This document shows positions 47,301-60,800 of a stretch of 64,000 nucleotides of DNA, in pieces. The notes below the pieces were generated by a model. It saw only the letters and a list, made by a program, of their open reading frames with translations. It was not told where the DNA came from and did not search any database. The translations under genes were made by a program, and so were the position numbers. How positions within the stretch are numbered: position 1 is the first letter of the stretch; each line of letters starts with the position of its first letter. Origin of the DNA: Parascedosporium putredinis (Eukaryota; Ascomycota; Sordariomycetes; Microascales; Microascaceae); contig CASHTG010000018.1 of the NCBI GenBank assembly GCA_949357655.1, forward strand, positions 682,001 through 746,000. The letters run 5' to 3'.

Positions 47301-50300
47301 GACAAACAGATAGATCGTCAGAAGCTTGACCTGACGAGCTCACCAACTCCCTCCTCATTCGTCATTTCCCTTGTCCTATCTTAAATTCTTCGGCTTTACG
47401 AGTTCTGTCCTTTGTCACCATCTCTTCGCAAGATATTAGTAGCTACTCAGCCTCCTCTCAATTACGAAGTAACTACAGCACGCATCGCAATCAAGGATCC
47501 GAAACCAAGGTCCGCAAGACTTGCTGTTCGAGAGTTCATCTACGATGAATGGCTTCATCGGGTCTGTGCGCACGCGAGAGACATAGCGGGAGGATGGGGA
47601 TGGCGAAGGAGGGACACGCACGACTCGTCGACTATCGAGGTCAAACAGGAGCTATTGTCAACTATAAACTCCAAAGTTCGGTCCTTACCTTCATCCATGA
47701 TGTATCTTCCCGTCGCCATCTTTGAAGTTATCAATCGATAGATGGATCCATCGAGCAATATAAACATTCGCTCGTTTATTCATCGATCCAGTGCATGCAT
47801 GTGAATTTCCATCAATTAGAGAAGTTTTCAGTGCCAACATCTTCTTCGCATTGATTTGTACATGCCCATGTGTTTTTTGTCGACCATGTTAGGCTCCGGG
47901 AGACGACACCAAGTCTAAGAATGCGGAGATTTCTCGTACATCTCAACGGTCGTTCTGAGTCCCAAAAGAGCGGGAAGATAATATTAGTACATCTTTCACA
48001 GTTGCTTCCAAGACCCGCCCTCAAGCACGGCCCTTTGTGAGATGGTGTCGCACACCCCGGTTCCAAACCTTCTCAAGCTCCCCGGGTCTCACAACAGCCT
48101 GCAGCACGGACTTCAGCGAGCTTCAATTACCTGTAAATCGGGAGGGGAAAGCCAGTTCGAGACTCTTTCTCAATCTCCCCTTCTCACATTGGGAGCAGGG
48201 AAGTTCACACACCCCTCTCGCCAGCCGCCGCTGGATTCCTCCTCCACCAAAGAGCGGTTTCTAGACCGTCAGAAGCGGGCCATAGATGGTTGCGGCCCGT
48301 CCATCGCAAGTTTGTCCCCTTAAACACAAGAGGAGCGATTCGTAAAAATTCAATACCGAGCAAGGGAACTGAACATGACAAGTTTGAAGTTGGAAGGGCC
48401 AAGGCCAGAATTTCAAGCCTACATGTATCCTTGAAACCACTCACAAAAGATCCAATACAACCTCAGCCGTAACCATGACCTGGACAAGGCCGCGTCGAGA
48501 GCCCTCTGCTTGATCCTGAAGCAGTGAGTGGATGGAGGGCGCGAAGGCTTCAAGCGGCCGTAGGGGTGAGAGGAGAGACAACCCTCATCCAATCGAACAG
48601 CCCCAATTCGTTCGCCACGCTAGAATCAGTTGACTCGTGCATGCCACAGCACACAGGGATAGACACTCATCAAAGCTGAATTCATCCAGTTCTAACAATG
48701 GCGGAAAAAGGAAGAACTAGGGAAACAGCCCACTGACACTTCCAAAATATTGATTGATTGTGGATTATCTGACTGACCCATCTACCGAGTACAAGCATTA
48801 CTCGCGAAAGCACTGGAGCACTTCGTGTCCCTTCTAGCCCTGTGGGGAGCCATAATATGGAGTGGGCCATTATTAAAATCAGAGGTCCAACGTCCCAAAT
48901 TTTGCCTGGTTTCAAACGATCCCAAGAGTTGATCCACTCGTACCCTCGAATCATAGGGCTTTTGTATTTTCCCCTTTTGCTGGTGGGATAATTACAGGAC
49001 GGATCAACTTGATACAGGGGACAAATTTAAATCTATGTTGTTCGTCAACTGAATTTCGTGAGTGGGAGCCCTGGCCTTTAGACGTGACGCGTTCGTGAAG
49101 CCATTTTAATGTATCCATGGGGCAGAGGTGAAGCGCAATGGCATTAATACTGGGGACTATGCAATCAGACAAAGCTCACGACATCAGCAGAGAGCATAAG
49201 CACGAGGGCATAGGTATCAGCGATGGCGCATAGCCACTCATCCACGTCCTCCTTTCCAAGGACATGAGCCTTGAAGGCAATTTACAACCTCCGAAACTGA
49301 CAAGCGCAGATTTTCACTATGCCACCCGGAATGTCTGAGATGGTCGAGAGACCGTGCTTGCGCCGTGCGAGGAGGTCTCGGTCAGTCCATCTGTCAATTC
49401 CAGGATATTCAAGCGGAGCTTCTCTTCCATGTTTTGAAGTCGCCATCACACCAAGGGTCTGCTTCGATTGATCAGATTGTCGCGGGCCCTTTTTCATATC
49501 CTTTATTTCTCCTTGCTCTCCTTACTCTCCTCTCTCCCCGTCCTGGTCGAGCGTGGGCGGGAACGAGATACCTGGTCCGTGAGGATCCGCCTTGCTTTGG
49601 GGCCGATCCTTGATATAGCCGGGACGGCCCCAAACCAGGCCACTTGTAGACTCTTCCCCGTGTTAACGCCCTGTGGGAGGATACCAGCCCCAGCTCAAGC
49701 CAACACTAACACGGCCAACCTTTGCGTTGAGTTAATCTTCCGCAAGGGCGTGTCTCAGAAAAAGAACCTCGGAGGGCCATGTCGCCAATCCCTGCAGGGA
49801 TCCAGAGATCTCTTTCTGAGTGCCTTTGCAAATGACAAGCGCACCCAGCGCTCCGGCGCTGGCCAACCGTGGGGTGGATTTGGCTGATCAACTTTGGGCA
49901 GGTCTGTTCCCATCGTCAAGGCCTGGAACGCAACGGTCCCGAGAAAAAGGTCCAGAATGTCAAGCGTGCGTCCAACCGGAATTTAGATGGTGCTGCCTCC
50001 TTCTTTCTCCAGCCTAATCGCTCACTGCCAATGCCAACCCATTGTACTTCGTAATACTGGATGTATGCTAAGGAGAGAGGGTAGCGAACACCAAATTGGT
50101 CAAGGCCTCTATACCTTTCGCTTGCAGGATAACACAAAAAGTTTTCCTCTTTCGCCTTTCCCCGATGGGCATACAAGATGAAAGATTTGACGATAGAAAC
50201 CCGGCGATGATACTGAGCAAGCTCTTTACCCTGCATCCTGCCGCTTCAGATCAAAAGCAAGGAAATAGGATGTCCCTCGTCCATTGATTTCTCTGCATGT

Positions 50301-53300
50301 TGGTTCTCTGATACGCATCCTGACAATTCTTGGTCCGGAGCGACCAGTCCATTGGACAGCAGTCGGGGTGGAACCAAAGGAGGCACGAATAGAGCAGCAC
50401 TCCTCTGCCTGTCTGCGGAAGTGTGGGGTATTCCACTGCAGTCGATTAAGGGATTTGACCCAGCGATCTACTGTGAGGCGTGGCATCGGAGGTCAGACTA
50501 GCTGGTGGCCCTCCCCGCCCCTTTGAGCGACTTCTCTTGTCCGGCAAAAAGTGGAAAGCGTCTTCCTCGGTAATATGGATCCAGCTGTTCTAGTGGTCCC
50601 AAGAGGAGCGAGCTTTCGGTACCTTGAAACTGGGTATGAGGAGCCACGATGATCATCAATCTGGGACAGATTCGCCATCTCACCCATTATGCGGGTACTT
50701 TTAAGCTTGCTTACGCTCTATCTACGATCGAGTGCATCGCCCATCTTTCCACATTCTACGAATAAAGCCGGCGACCAAAAAGTATCGCAAACAGCCATTG
50801 ATCCAAGATTGAAGCCAAGACCGAGGATGCAGCCCTCACCTCCAGCCCCTCTTAACGAACCTTCCATCGCATCGGACTCGCTGGTGAGACCTAAGACAGG
50901 AAAAGGCAGGGAAATGGTTGGTCCCGGGGAAGCAAGCAATCAGTGGGCGCTTCTCCGATGGCCGCCCGCTAGGTTGCCCGCCAGGCTGGTCAGCCGCCTC
51001 GAAAGTCACTAGAGACCTATTCTTTTCAAAACAAAGATGAAGTTGCTCACCAAACTAGCGCGTCCCTCAAAACTTGAGGCCAAGCGACAACCATGCGTGA
51101 TGTACTCGCGGCAGGCCAAACGTGGCATTCCAGACTCCGATGAAGACATTTCCTTTTTTTCTTTCTTTTTTCTTCCTTCTCCTCCCTCTTCCCAGGTATC
51201 TATTAGGTTCTTCTCACCGGTACCATCCTTATCAACATCTGATAGTGATAGTCCAAGGAAGGTCATCCAGACTACTTGGAGACGGAAATATGTGGGCCTT
51301 CCGTTGCTTCCGATGACTTTGACTCTTCGTTGACATCACTAAAATCCCCGACACGAACCAAATCAAGGTGGAGAAATGGAAAGAAGAAAAAAGGCCGCCG
51401 ATCGTCCCGTGGTTGACAGGCTGTGGGAGGGACGCAAACAGGAACGCGCACGTCTTTGGGGACAAGGCAGCCCGGAAAGACAGAGAGGATGAAGAAAAAG
51501 GCTTCAGTGTTGCGTCAAAGCTGCTCTGGATCAAGCATACTGCTGCGCTGTGCAGCTGTGGCGTGGCAGCTGCTTGCGACAGCTCCGTGCCCAGCTTTCC
51601 CATGTCATACTGTCGTGAAACCAGTGCCCCAATAAAACCTCATACTGTAGTTTTCCAACACCGCCATGGTCCACCGCCTGAAAGTGATCAATGAAAATCA
51701 AATCTTCAAGGTCGCCTGAGAGGAGCCGCCGATCCTTCTCAGCCAGAGTCAGCCTGAAGAATGCCCATTGACACATTGACACCCGCCATAGTTTGGGAAA
51801 AACCAGCATCGCCGATAAGGCTGGACCGGCGAAGTCTCGTCGAGGGATGACCTTTTGCGGTGACGCAAGCCCTTGCGTTCACGAAATGGAAAACCCACAG
51901 CATCTTGACCCCAACACTGTCTAGCTCTGTTGCGAATGGATCTTTTGTTCGAGATGGTGGCATATCAGCTCATCCGCCGCGAGCGGGCGTACGTATCAGA
52001 TGTCCTGATATGATGGCTTTTTCGGTGGCCTCGGGCATCACAGAAGTGGCGAGGACGCCGGTAGTGAAACCCGAACCAAAAATTTGTGTTCTTGAGCACG
52101 CGCTGCAGGGTCGCGTTGTTCTCGACCCAAATTCCAGCCATGACGCAGGATATGGCGTGTCTATGGTTGCGCAGTGCAGCGAGCAAGGGTTCTCCTTCCC
52201 GCTGCCCTGCTTCTGCTTTCAAAGTGAGATCAATGTAATCCGCCCTACTTGTTTCTGGGCTGTGTAGGGGACGATGGACGAATCCTTTGACTCGGAGTCT
52301 CGCGCCCTCGTGCACTTGGACGTCACCCCGATGAGATCCATCAAAAGATTTGATATACCAACTAAGGCACCACTGATCCCATCCTCTCGGCTTCTCGGCC
52401 ATTTATTTTTCCCTTTCAAATCCTTACTGCCTTTTTTTCCAAATCACCTCGCCATTTTCTTTTCCCCTTTCCCCTCCTAACGAGGCAGAGTTCCAGCTAG
52501 TGCCAAAATGGTAGCCGGTATCAAAATGCACGTGGGTGGGTCTCCGAGCCAGCCCCATGGTGAGAGAGCTTGGTGTGGGCGTCGTGCAGCACCGGGCACA
52601 TCACCGACTCTGGGGACAGCTTCTAGTCTCAGGCCTTGCACTCAATTAGCTAGCCGGAGCGTGACTGAGGCCACAATAGATATCACGCCAATGCGGCTAC
52701 CTAGGTGATAGCACCGGCCCTGGTCAATATGCCCTAGTATTGGTGCTGGTCGTTCAGATACAGATACTCCCTGGGATTGACCGTTGGGAGGAGCAGTGGG
52801 CTCGTCCATCCCAGTCCGTTCACCACGATACCCGGGGCCACGCCAAGTGAAAACTGAGGGGAAGGAACATTGAAGTGCTGGGGAAAAGAAAAAAGAAAAA
52901 AACGGGGCGGGGGTGGGGCCAAGACACGGATGACCTCACAGAGGTTTTCTGGATGCCACTCACGACCACTCCGCCTCCACCAACCGTCAAAACTCCTTTA
53001 GCCAAGCTTGATAATATCGAATTGAAGAAACGAAGAGGCTAACAAGACCGAATGTGCGAGTGTTAATGGTTGGCGAAAGAACATTCACTGGTTCCCGGAG
53101 CATGTCCAAACCCGTACCTGTCATCTCGTCCGACTCATCCGAGCCGGTTGCCTTGTAGAACTTTAAGGGACACACTACCACGCCCACGCTACAAACACAC
53201 ACAAGCCACACACCTCAGCTAAGCTAGCCTCAACCTCTCGCAAAAGGAAAAAAAAATATGTCGCTCCAAGGTTACATCCCTCCCCTCAATTCGAGGATCC

Positions 53301-54057
53301 CTCGCATCGCACTTGCAAGGAACGAGGTGCGCTCTCGCTAGCGCACTAAAGCGGAGCTCAGAACGCCATGACGGGGAACATGGAGAGGTCCCAAGAACGT
53401 CGACCTCTCGCAATGGGGGAAAGGGATGATGGAGCCGTGAGACCGCGCGGGCAATGAATCCAAATTCGTCGTGACTTCGTCTAAGGAGCGGATCTGGACA
53501 AGTATCCAAGAAGCCGTTTCGCCCCTCTTTGAGCCTATGCTCGTTCAAAGGCAAGCGCAGCAAAGCTAGACTTGAACCTTAGATGTTAGCACCGACTTAG
53601 ACGGAGGGAGAGGCGGGAAGGTGCACTCAAGGAATTCTCAATTATCAGCCTCCTACCCCTCTCCCAACCCAGCCCCCGCGAGTAAGCCCACCAATTGATC
53701 GAGGTCAAAAGTATCGAACCCAACCTAACATTGATGGGTCACGAATGAAAATTCCTCCCTTCACTTGACAAATTATCTCACTCCCTTTCTTTCACACGAC
53801 TTCTCAGCACAGGTCCCGAACACGATTCCCAGCCCGTCCTCGCCATCCCTTCCGCGCGGATCCATTCCCCGCCTTTCCCTAAAACCCCGCCCTCTAGCAG
53901 CAAGCACACTCCTTCAGTCCGGCCAGGGCAAAACCTGCGCTACGCATCCGAACGCCGACCCAGCCCATTCCCGTATTCATTACGACCTCGGTACATCTCG
54001 CGGCCGTGACTAAGAAAGATCCTCGTCTCCCGTCCATTCCGGAGCCAGTCGTCAGCC
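44391..54057. other. 9.7-kb stretch without recognisable genes
   Basis: I read all six frames and found no conserved motif, helicase, transposase, reverse transcriptase, cytochrome P450, transporter or tRNA. Open frames reach 60-160 codons on both strands, overlap each other and have no consistent codon pattern. Composition is close to the rest of the window, with no strong A/T bias of the kind left by RIP. I saw no terminal repeats. Purine- or pyrimidine-rich low-complexity patches occur near 45060-45170, 51150-51190 and 52400-52480. Small, fast-evolving genes (effectors) or non-coding RNAs could be hidden, given the frame errors elsewhere. Confidence 0.4.
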
Positions 54058-55639
54058 ATGCCACCCACCGAGCTACCCGAGTCCGGTAACCCGTTGTAAG
54101 TCATCAAGCAGAACTCCTCCAAGAAACCCCCTGCTGCCCTCCTGAGCGTCCTCTCCCGCATAGCAAATTAGAGGTCAAGGCCCTGCTCTGGCGGCCACAC
54201 CTCCATCACTCTATTGCTATCGCTCGTACAATTTATTTCCCCTTGCAGCGGGGTACGCCTGCCACCATTGAAGGGGCTCTTACCTTCGTTTACCACCTTT
54301 TCCCTTTCCCTTTCCCCGTCAAGCGTACGCTGTGTGCTTTCATAATCAAACCCTTTTCACCAGACCTCTTCACCAGGCAATGCCCATTTCTTGTGCACTT
54401 CGAGTGATCCCCAGCTGGTGGCTGCCGGGCTAACGTCTGTGGCGTCTACGTACCCGCGGAAGGCTGATTTGCCTGCATCGGCTGGTGGTCGCCCCGGCCA
54501 GTTTCTCCCAAGCCTCGTCGGTGACGTGTCGGCTGCTTGGCTTGGGTACACTTGAAAGTAGTCCTGCCGTAACCGGTGTGCAGTGCCACAACGGACGTTG
54601 ATATCAAGTCCCTGCCGTAGATCTTGACAAATCGGACTGTGAACGAATGAAACTCACTTTTTGATCAAACCAGGGTCTTTTTCGATATAACACTTGGAGG
54701 TATGTCGTCATTCAAGGTGGAAGCACAGAGGCACTGCCGCCCTTTAGAGAATTCTTCTGCCCCCTCACAAAATAGATCCCATTTCAATAGGTTCATGTGA
54801 TCCATATGAACATCCATGTCTTGCCTCCTCAGTGAGTGCACCTGATATGCGGTGAAGTGTCACCAAAGGGCACGGTCAAGAACTCGATTGTGTAGTTCTA
54901 GCGCTTTTCTAGATGTCGTCTTAAGTTCAAGGATACCCACTGACCCACCCTCCTTGATGCAGGCAATCCTCTTGGGAGAGTAACGTTCGAACTCTTCAAA
55001 GATGTAGTGCCCAAGACGGCAGAGAATTTCAGGCAGTATTGTACTGGCGAGTCCAAGAACATACAAGGGAAGCCCCAAGGCTACAAAGGCTCCAAGTTCC
55101 ATCGCGTGGTGAGTTGACACGCTCGGTGATCCCGCATCCTGTTGGTCGGAGTCTTGGCCGAATATGGCGCGGTCGCGACTGACATTGTCTTGCTCGATAG
55201 ATCCAAGGTTTCATGTGCCAGGGAGGTGACTTTCTCAAGGGTGACGGTACCGGCTCAACCTGCATCTACGGCACCAGGGCCTTCGAAGACGAAAACTTCA
55301 ACCTCAAGCACACCGAACCGGGTCTCCTATCTATGGCGGTAAGTCAACTCCCTATCTCGGCCCCCTCCAGCGCCTAGTCGCCATCTCCCCTTGATCGATC
55401 TTGTCCGGCAACAGTGAACTTACACGGCAGATGCCTAGAATGCCGGCCCCAACACAAACGGTAGCCAGTTCTTCATCACCACAGTCCCCACACCCTTCCT
55501 CGACAACAAGCATGTTGTTTTCGGCAAGGTGGTCAGCGGCCTAGATGTTGTCAAGAAGATCGAAATGACCAAGACAGGACGCAGGGGGAGGGACGTTCCC
55601 GATATGGATGTCGTGATTGCCGAGTGTGGTGAGATGTAA
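54058..55639 (+). CDS. Cyclophilin H-type peptidyl-prolyl isomerase (spliceosomal)
   Basis: Predicted isomerase of the CypH/USA-CyP group, which associates with the U4/U6 snRNP. Five exons: 54058-54095, 54674-54699, 54963-55108, 55201-55338 and 55439-55639, giving 182 residues with no break. It starts [20 protein letters not shown]. The core has [19 protein letters not shown] and [20 protein letters not shown], the insertion typical of this group. Then come [39 protein letters not shown] and [16 protein letters not shown]. The usual cyclosporin Trp position reads [12 protein letters not shown], i.e. Phe. It ends VVIAECGEM, the hallmark CypH terminus. The first intron is unusually long (578 bases) and exon 2 is only 26 bases, so automatic gene finders could miss the start. 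Confidence 0.92.
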
Positions 55640-56555
55640 GGTCATCCAAACCTCCCAGGAATAGGCCCCGGCGGTAAAATCGACGTCCGCGAAGGGCGGG
55701 AGAGAGACAGCCGGGAGTAGGACTTGAAGAAGGGATAAATCGTTACTTGTTCCACATGTCCTTCACCTCGTTTCTAGACTGCATGTAGTCCGGGACTGAA
55801 CACCACTTTTGATATGTACAACTCTAGGACATATCAAAAAACATTACGGTTGGTAGCCTTGAAAGTCGTAGACACCCCTCTTAGCCCACGTTGGTCTTGT
55901 AAGGTTCATTATGTCGATAGGGAGGAGACGGCAACACGAGTTCTACAAAGAGAACAAGAGAAGGTGCAAAGGAAAAAATGTTCAAAGGTGTGGTAGAATT
56001 TATAAACTATAAGTCACAAAGAAAACGCGGCCCCTACGCGCTGGAAGAGAAGAATAACTCGACCATGTAAGAAGAAGTAAAGCCAGCCAGGTTGCCAGCT
56101 AGACAAAATCAAAGAAGTAGAGAAAGGGGAGAGAGAAAAGAAAGAAAAGGACGAATGCTGTTTCCGACTGCGCCAGTGGTATCGTGTTTTATCCGCCCTT
56201 CCAAATGCCACCTTCCTGTATTTGCAGAGAGAGAGGAGAAAAGAAAAACGCCGAAAAGAAGAAATGACAGCCATATTTTGACGTATGCTGCGAGCAAGTG
56301 ATAAGAATGCAACTGTTCCGAAACTCCAAGGCTAAGACCCATATGAGAGTACTCACTCAAACCTTGACCCTTGTCTTACGCTCGCTTTCCATTGCTATGT
56401 AGATGGGTGGAAAGAGAAGCTCCGGAGAAAGCGCGGGAATCGGCTGGGAAACAAGGGATAGAAGTAGAAGGAGAAAGTGAGACTCGGGAAGAAAAGAAAG
56501 AAACAAAAGATGGTTGACGCCTTGGATCTATGAATGACCACGGCCGTACATGAGC
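55640..56555. other. Convergent intergenic region
   Basis: About 0.9 kb between cyclophilin H and the DUF7492 gene. A purine-rich tract (GAGA/GAAA) spans about 56105-56150. No gene seen. Confidence 0.45.
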
Positions 56556-57872
56556 TCAGTAACCAAAGCCCCAGTTGTCACGGTGCAAGCGAGGTGCCCT
56601 AGGAAGAGCCGTGCCGGGAGGCAAGGTAGCCTGAGCCGCCCCGCGAGTGGTAGTGAGGGTAGTGAAGATTGTTGTAGGCTCAATATCCACCGTGACGGTG
56701 ACAGTCACGGGCTCTTCTACAGAGGGTTCGGCAGTCACGATAACGGTGACGGTGACGGGCTCTGGCTCCGACGTCACAGTGACAGTGACAGGGTCGGCAG
56801 TGACGGTTACCGTCCGCTGAGCAGGGCATTTGGTCTCAGGAACGGCAGCGGTTTTGCTGGCGCGGGTCGAAGTATCAGCGGAAGGCGCGGCACCGGGGTT
56901 GGGGAGTTGGAAAAGTCAACATCCACGAGGAACATGTTGTTTAGTTGGTCGCCGATCGCCCTGTTGGTCACGTCTTGATCCGCGATAAAACCACCGCTGC
57001 TCTGTGCACCTTGGTTTTCCCCAATAGCAGCCGCATTGAGAGAAGCTGGCTCGTTGGAGCCCACCACGGAGATGTCCACCACACTAGTGTATAACTCTGG
57101 GGTAGAAACACTCTCTCCTTGAGTTTCATAGATGCCATTGGCCGAAGCATCGACAAACTCAGGCTTGAGAGTAGGCCAGTCCCAGACCCAGTAGAGAGTC
57201 AAGGTGGAGCCGGAGGCAATGTCCTCCGGGATGCGAAGGTCAACTTGACACCAGAGCCCGGTGCCCTGGAGGGGTCAGCAGCCTTGGGAAACTCAGCCTT
57301 GCGAGAGGTTGCAATCTCGCCGTCATTTTCTTGGTGGCACTGCCCATCGTCGTAGTTACGGGTGGCGATAAGACGGCCGCGGCCATCACCACCAGTCCCT
57401 TCTGCATTCCAAACGCGATGTATGCTAAGAAGCTTATCGTCATTGGTCGGCTGTGTGGTCCCGTAGATAAAGACGGTTCCCCGGTTGAGAGGCTTGTTTG
57501 CTTGAGTAGCTGGTAGGGAGACGTGCCCGTTCTCTTGATACCGAAGAGCGACCAGGTCGCCGGGGAGGCTTGGAGCATGGGAAATTTATCCGTGTAGGTG
57601 CCCACAGGATGTCTTGAGATGTTGTCATCTACATTGATGACGGGACCTTCAGCCCTAGAATTGGGAGGGAGAAGGTGGACGAAGAGATTGTCATTGAAAG
57701 TCGGGTCGGAGCGGTCTACCATGCCACGAGGAAAACCTGGCTCGCCCGTGAAGGTTCCATTTGACGCAATGCGGCGAACTTGCTCAACCCAAGAATGAGC
57801 CGTGACGGTAGGGATAACAGCGGCAAAGGCAAGCCCCGCCGAGATTGATTTCAATGAAAAATGCCTTGGCAT
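56556..57872 (-). CDS. Secreted DUF7492-family protein with an N-terminal mature histidine
   Basis: The protein starts MPRHFSLKSISAGLAFAAVI and has a signal peptide ending PTVTA, directly before HSWVEQVRRIASNGTFTG. Cleavage there would leave His at the mature N-terminus. Conserved blocks follow: GEPGFPRGMVDRSDPTFND, FVHLLPPNSR, DDNISRHPVGTYTDKFPMLQ, ALRYQENGHVSLPATQ, NRGTVFIYGTT, GRLIATRNYDDGQCHQEND and GTGLWCQVDLRIPEDIASG, then STLTLYWVWDWPTLKPEF. A low-complexity tail of PVTVTVT-type repeats ends the protein. One base each at runs 57562-57565, 57271-57274 and 56901-56904 gives exactly 440 codons. The layout is that of fungal DUF7492 secreted proteins. An exposed N-terminal His plus a later His recalls copper monooxygenases, but this is inference only. 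The Thr-rich tail suggests O-glycosylation or wall association. Confidence 0.75.
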
Positions 57873-60800
57873 TGTGAATGTCTGAAATGGGGATGAAGCT
57901 TCGCAATAGGTTAGCTTAGATCTAGAGTCGGTGTTTTGTAGAGAGGATTCAATATACCTGTGACTTTTTGCTAGTTCCTGTTTTCTGGTGGGAGGAGACT
58001 TGGTACTTCAATATAAACCGACCCAAATCAAATCAGATAGACTAAGAGCCTTCGGCTATCTAGATTTGACTTGGAGAGAGAGGTGGTGAATAGAGGAATA
58101 CCCTATATATGGGAAGTGAGATGATTTGGGTTTGTGTATAAGGGAAGATGGGATGGAGATTGGGAGTGGATTTATGTGTTGTGTGTAGACGCGTGTGTTT
58201 ATATGTTGGGGTCCAGGGCTATCGCGTGTTTGTGTGTTGAAGAAGAGGGTTTCTATGTTTAGAAGGTGAAAGAAGGGTATAGGGCAAAGGTGTAGAACAG
58301 GTTGAGGCTGTGAATATGAGGCTGTGAATAAGGCAGGTGCAACCAGGCTAAATGAAGAGCTCGTCGAGGGAAGGAGGGCTTCGGATCAAAGTTGATGGGT
58401 ATGTGCGGTTAAACCGTCGTCAAGACGAGAATATGAAAAGGGCGCTCGGCACCAAGGTACTCTTTAAAATAAAATAAAAGTAAAAGAAAAATCACATTCA
58501 GACCGGCTGAGTCGAAGAAGAGAAGAGGACAAAGGGAAATGGAGAGAGTCGGCGGTTTTCCTATGCGCGCATGATTGCTTGTCGACAAAGCCTCGCTGTG
58601 GATTTGGATAAAAGCACCTTCGCAATAGCGCCTGCCGCCGAAGGATCACAAAGATTTGGTCGCGAAGCAGATGTCGGCCGCAACGGTAAAGCTGACAAAA
58701 AAGAGGCGGTTTGCCAAAATAGGACGGATGATCGATTATCCTTTGGTGAGGTGTGGTGCGAACAACGATGAGAAGCTTTGAGTTAAAGACTAAGAGGCCG
58801 AGAGGTCCAAGAGCTTGTGATCCCTTGGGGGAAGCTTTGAATATGTAGGTGCAAGAGGAGATGGCAGAATGGAACATGCAGAGAAGGGAAGCTGCACGCT
58901 TATCTAGGAAGTGAAGATTCGATTCGCCGCGCGCAAGGATGTGGTAGCATCCGACTAAAAGCATAGAAAAACGAGGGAAGTGCGCAACCCAAAGACTAGA
59001 CGGCAAGGAAAGGGAAAAGGCCAACGGGTGGACGGCATGGACGGGTCGCCGAAACAGGTCGGTGCAGGTAGGGTGCGCCGGGTAATGAGAGGAGAAATCG
59101 AGATGATGCCCGAGTTGAAACAATGTTTCAACCCGGTGCAAGTGAGGAGAAGAGCTTCCAAAGGGATAGTACGAAATGTAAAAGTCTCTGTTTCGATTCA
59201 ACCCCCAAGACCTACTCGATGCCCCGCTCGAGTGGCTCTGGTGGAGAGGCGATCTACTTTCCAACCCTGTGAGGTCCCCGTTTTCCCTCCCTTGATGTGG
59301 CTCCTCACTCGCTTCACCCGATGCGCTTGCGGATCGACCAGCCTATGCCTTGGTGATGAAGCCGGGGGTCTGAGGAGGTGGCCTAGCTAATTTGGCATTT
59401 ATCGTGAGAGCCGCGTTCTAAGGGCTTGAGCTGGCGTCTGATGAACGGCTCATGGTCACCACTCGTTGGGGTGGCATGGGTTGCGGTCCAAGATGTCTGG
59501 ATGTCGTAATGATTGGGGCTCGACTGTTGCAGTCATTCTGGTCCGGCAAATAACACCCACGTCTTGTCAAAGCTGCTCAAGGTTCCAGTGGCGCTCGGGA
59601 CCAGGGGCAGGTGAAATGTTTGACAAGGCCTGGGGTAACAGCCCGCAGTACCAAGTACTTTAATTCTTTAAGCGCCCTCAGCCCTTTCAAGTATATACAA
59701 TGTGAGAATATGCCAATTAGTAACACGAACAGCGGGTGAGACTTCAAGTAGTTGGTACTTTGTGTACGGGTGCATTCACTTTCTTCCTGTCAGGGTCCAA
59801 ATGCACCTCATCCAGTGCTTCAGGCCCGCGCACCCCCGTTTCGCCCCTTGCCGTCCCAAAATAGGCAATTCATCTAGAACCACTGGGCAAGGGCGCTCAC
59901 GGTTCCACGAGTTCTTCCCGAGATCAAGTCAACCCCCATGTCGGAATCGTCGCACTAAGCCATCGGGCGAGGCCCGCACCAGCCAGGCACTGGCTGAGGA
60001 GCCTCGTCCGTAGTCCACGCCGGGCAACCTCGTTGAAATACAGAATGCACGAGAGATGAAAAATTGATTCTGTAGGCGGCTAAGAGATCATGCGGTGGAC
60101 CAGCCCACTCGTGGCCTCACGACAAGAGCACGTCGACTGGTGGGTAGCGATTCTCCACGAGTCTGCTGTCGTAAGAGAATGGGTCTCCAAAGTGGTTACT
60201 CGCAATCTCGTCAAAAGAAGAAACAAAAAGAAAAGAAACCCATTAATAAAAGACACTCTGCTGTGCGCAGCCGCATCTCTTCGCTCTTCCCGTCTAAAAT
60301 TAAACTTGGTGGAAATTAATAAGCCATGCGCCCTGTCTTCATCGCCTGAGCGCGCCTATCTTGAAGAGTCTTTAGCCAGCATCAAGTGACAAGCGCCTCT
60401 TTTCAAGTCATCGAAGCCAGTCGCATCTGCTTGTCGAAATTTGATGGCCAAGACTCGATAGAGGCAATGGAAGGAACGGCCGACGCTGTGCTGAGGGACT
60501 CGCGCGCGTCGGCGGAGATCACGAGGATCGATTTTGTCTATCGATTTGTCGATTGAGTCAGGTTCCCGGCTTTTTCTTCCAAGTAAGCCCCTTTGCCCTC
60601 ACTTTCCTCGCTTGTTGACTCGCCTCTTCTTGACTTGTAGCGGAGCGTGGTGGAAGTTTGGCTTCACTCATGAATTGATCAATGTTTCCCGTTTCGGCGC
60701 CCACGTTTCAGGACTTTGCCTCTTTCTTCCTCCCTACCCCAGACTCTGTGCCCCGTGCTCCCTTGCTGTGCATCGATCTCGAGGGGGTGATTGATGATTC

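Noticed and set aside
44391..54057. Decayed transposon or RIP-affected block
   Set aside because: No terminal repeats, no transposase or reverse-transcriptase motif, and base composition similar to the neighbouring genes.
58464..59264. 266-codon open frame on the minus strand
   Set aside because: It has no ATG at its upstream end, no recognisable motif, and Ser/His/Leu low complexity; it overlaps other open frames and looks like chance.
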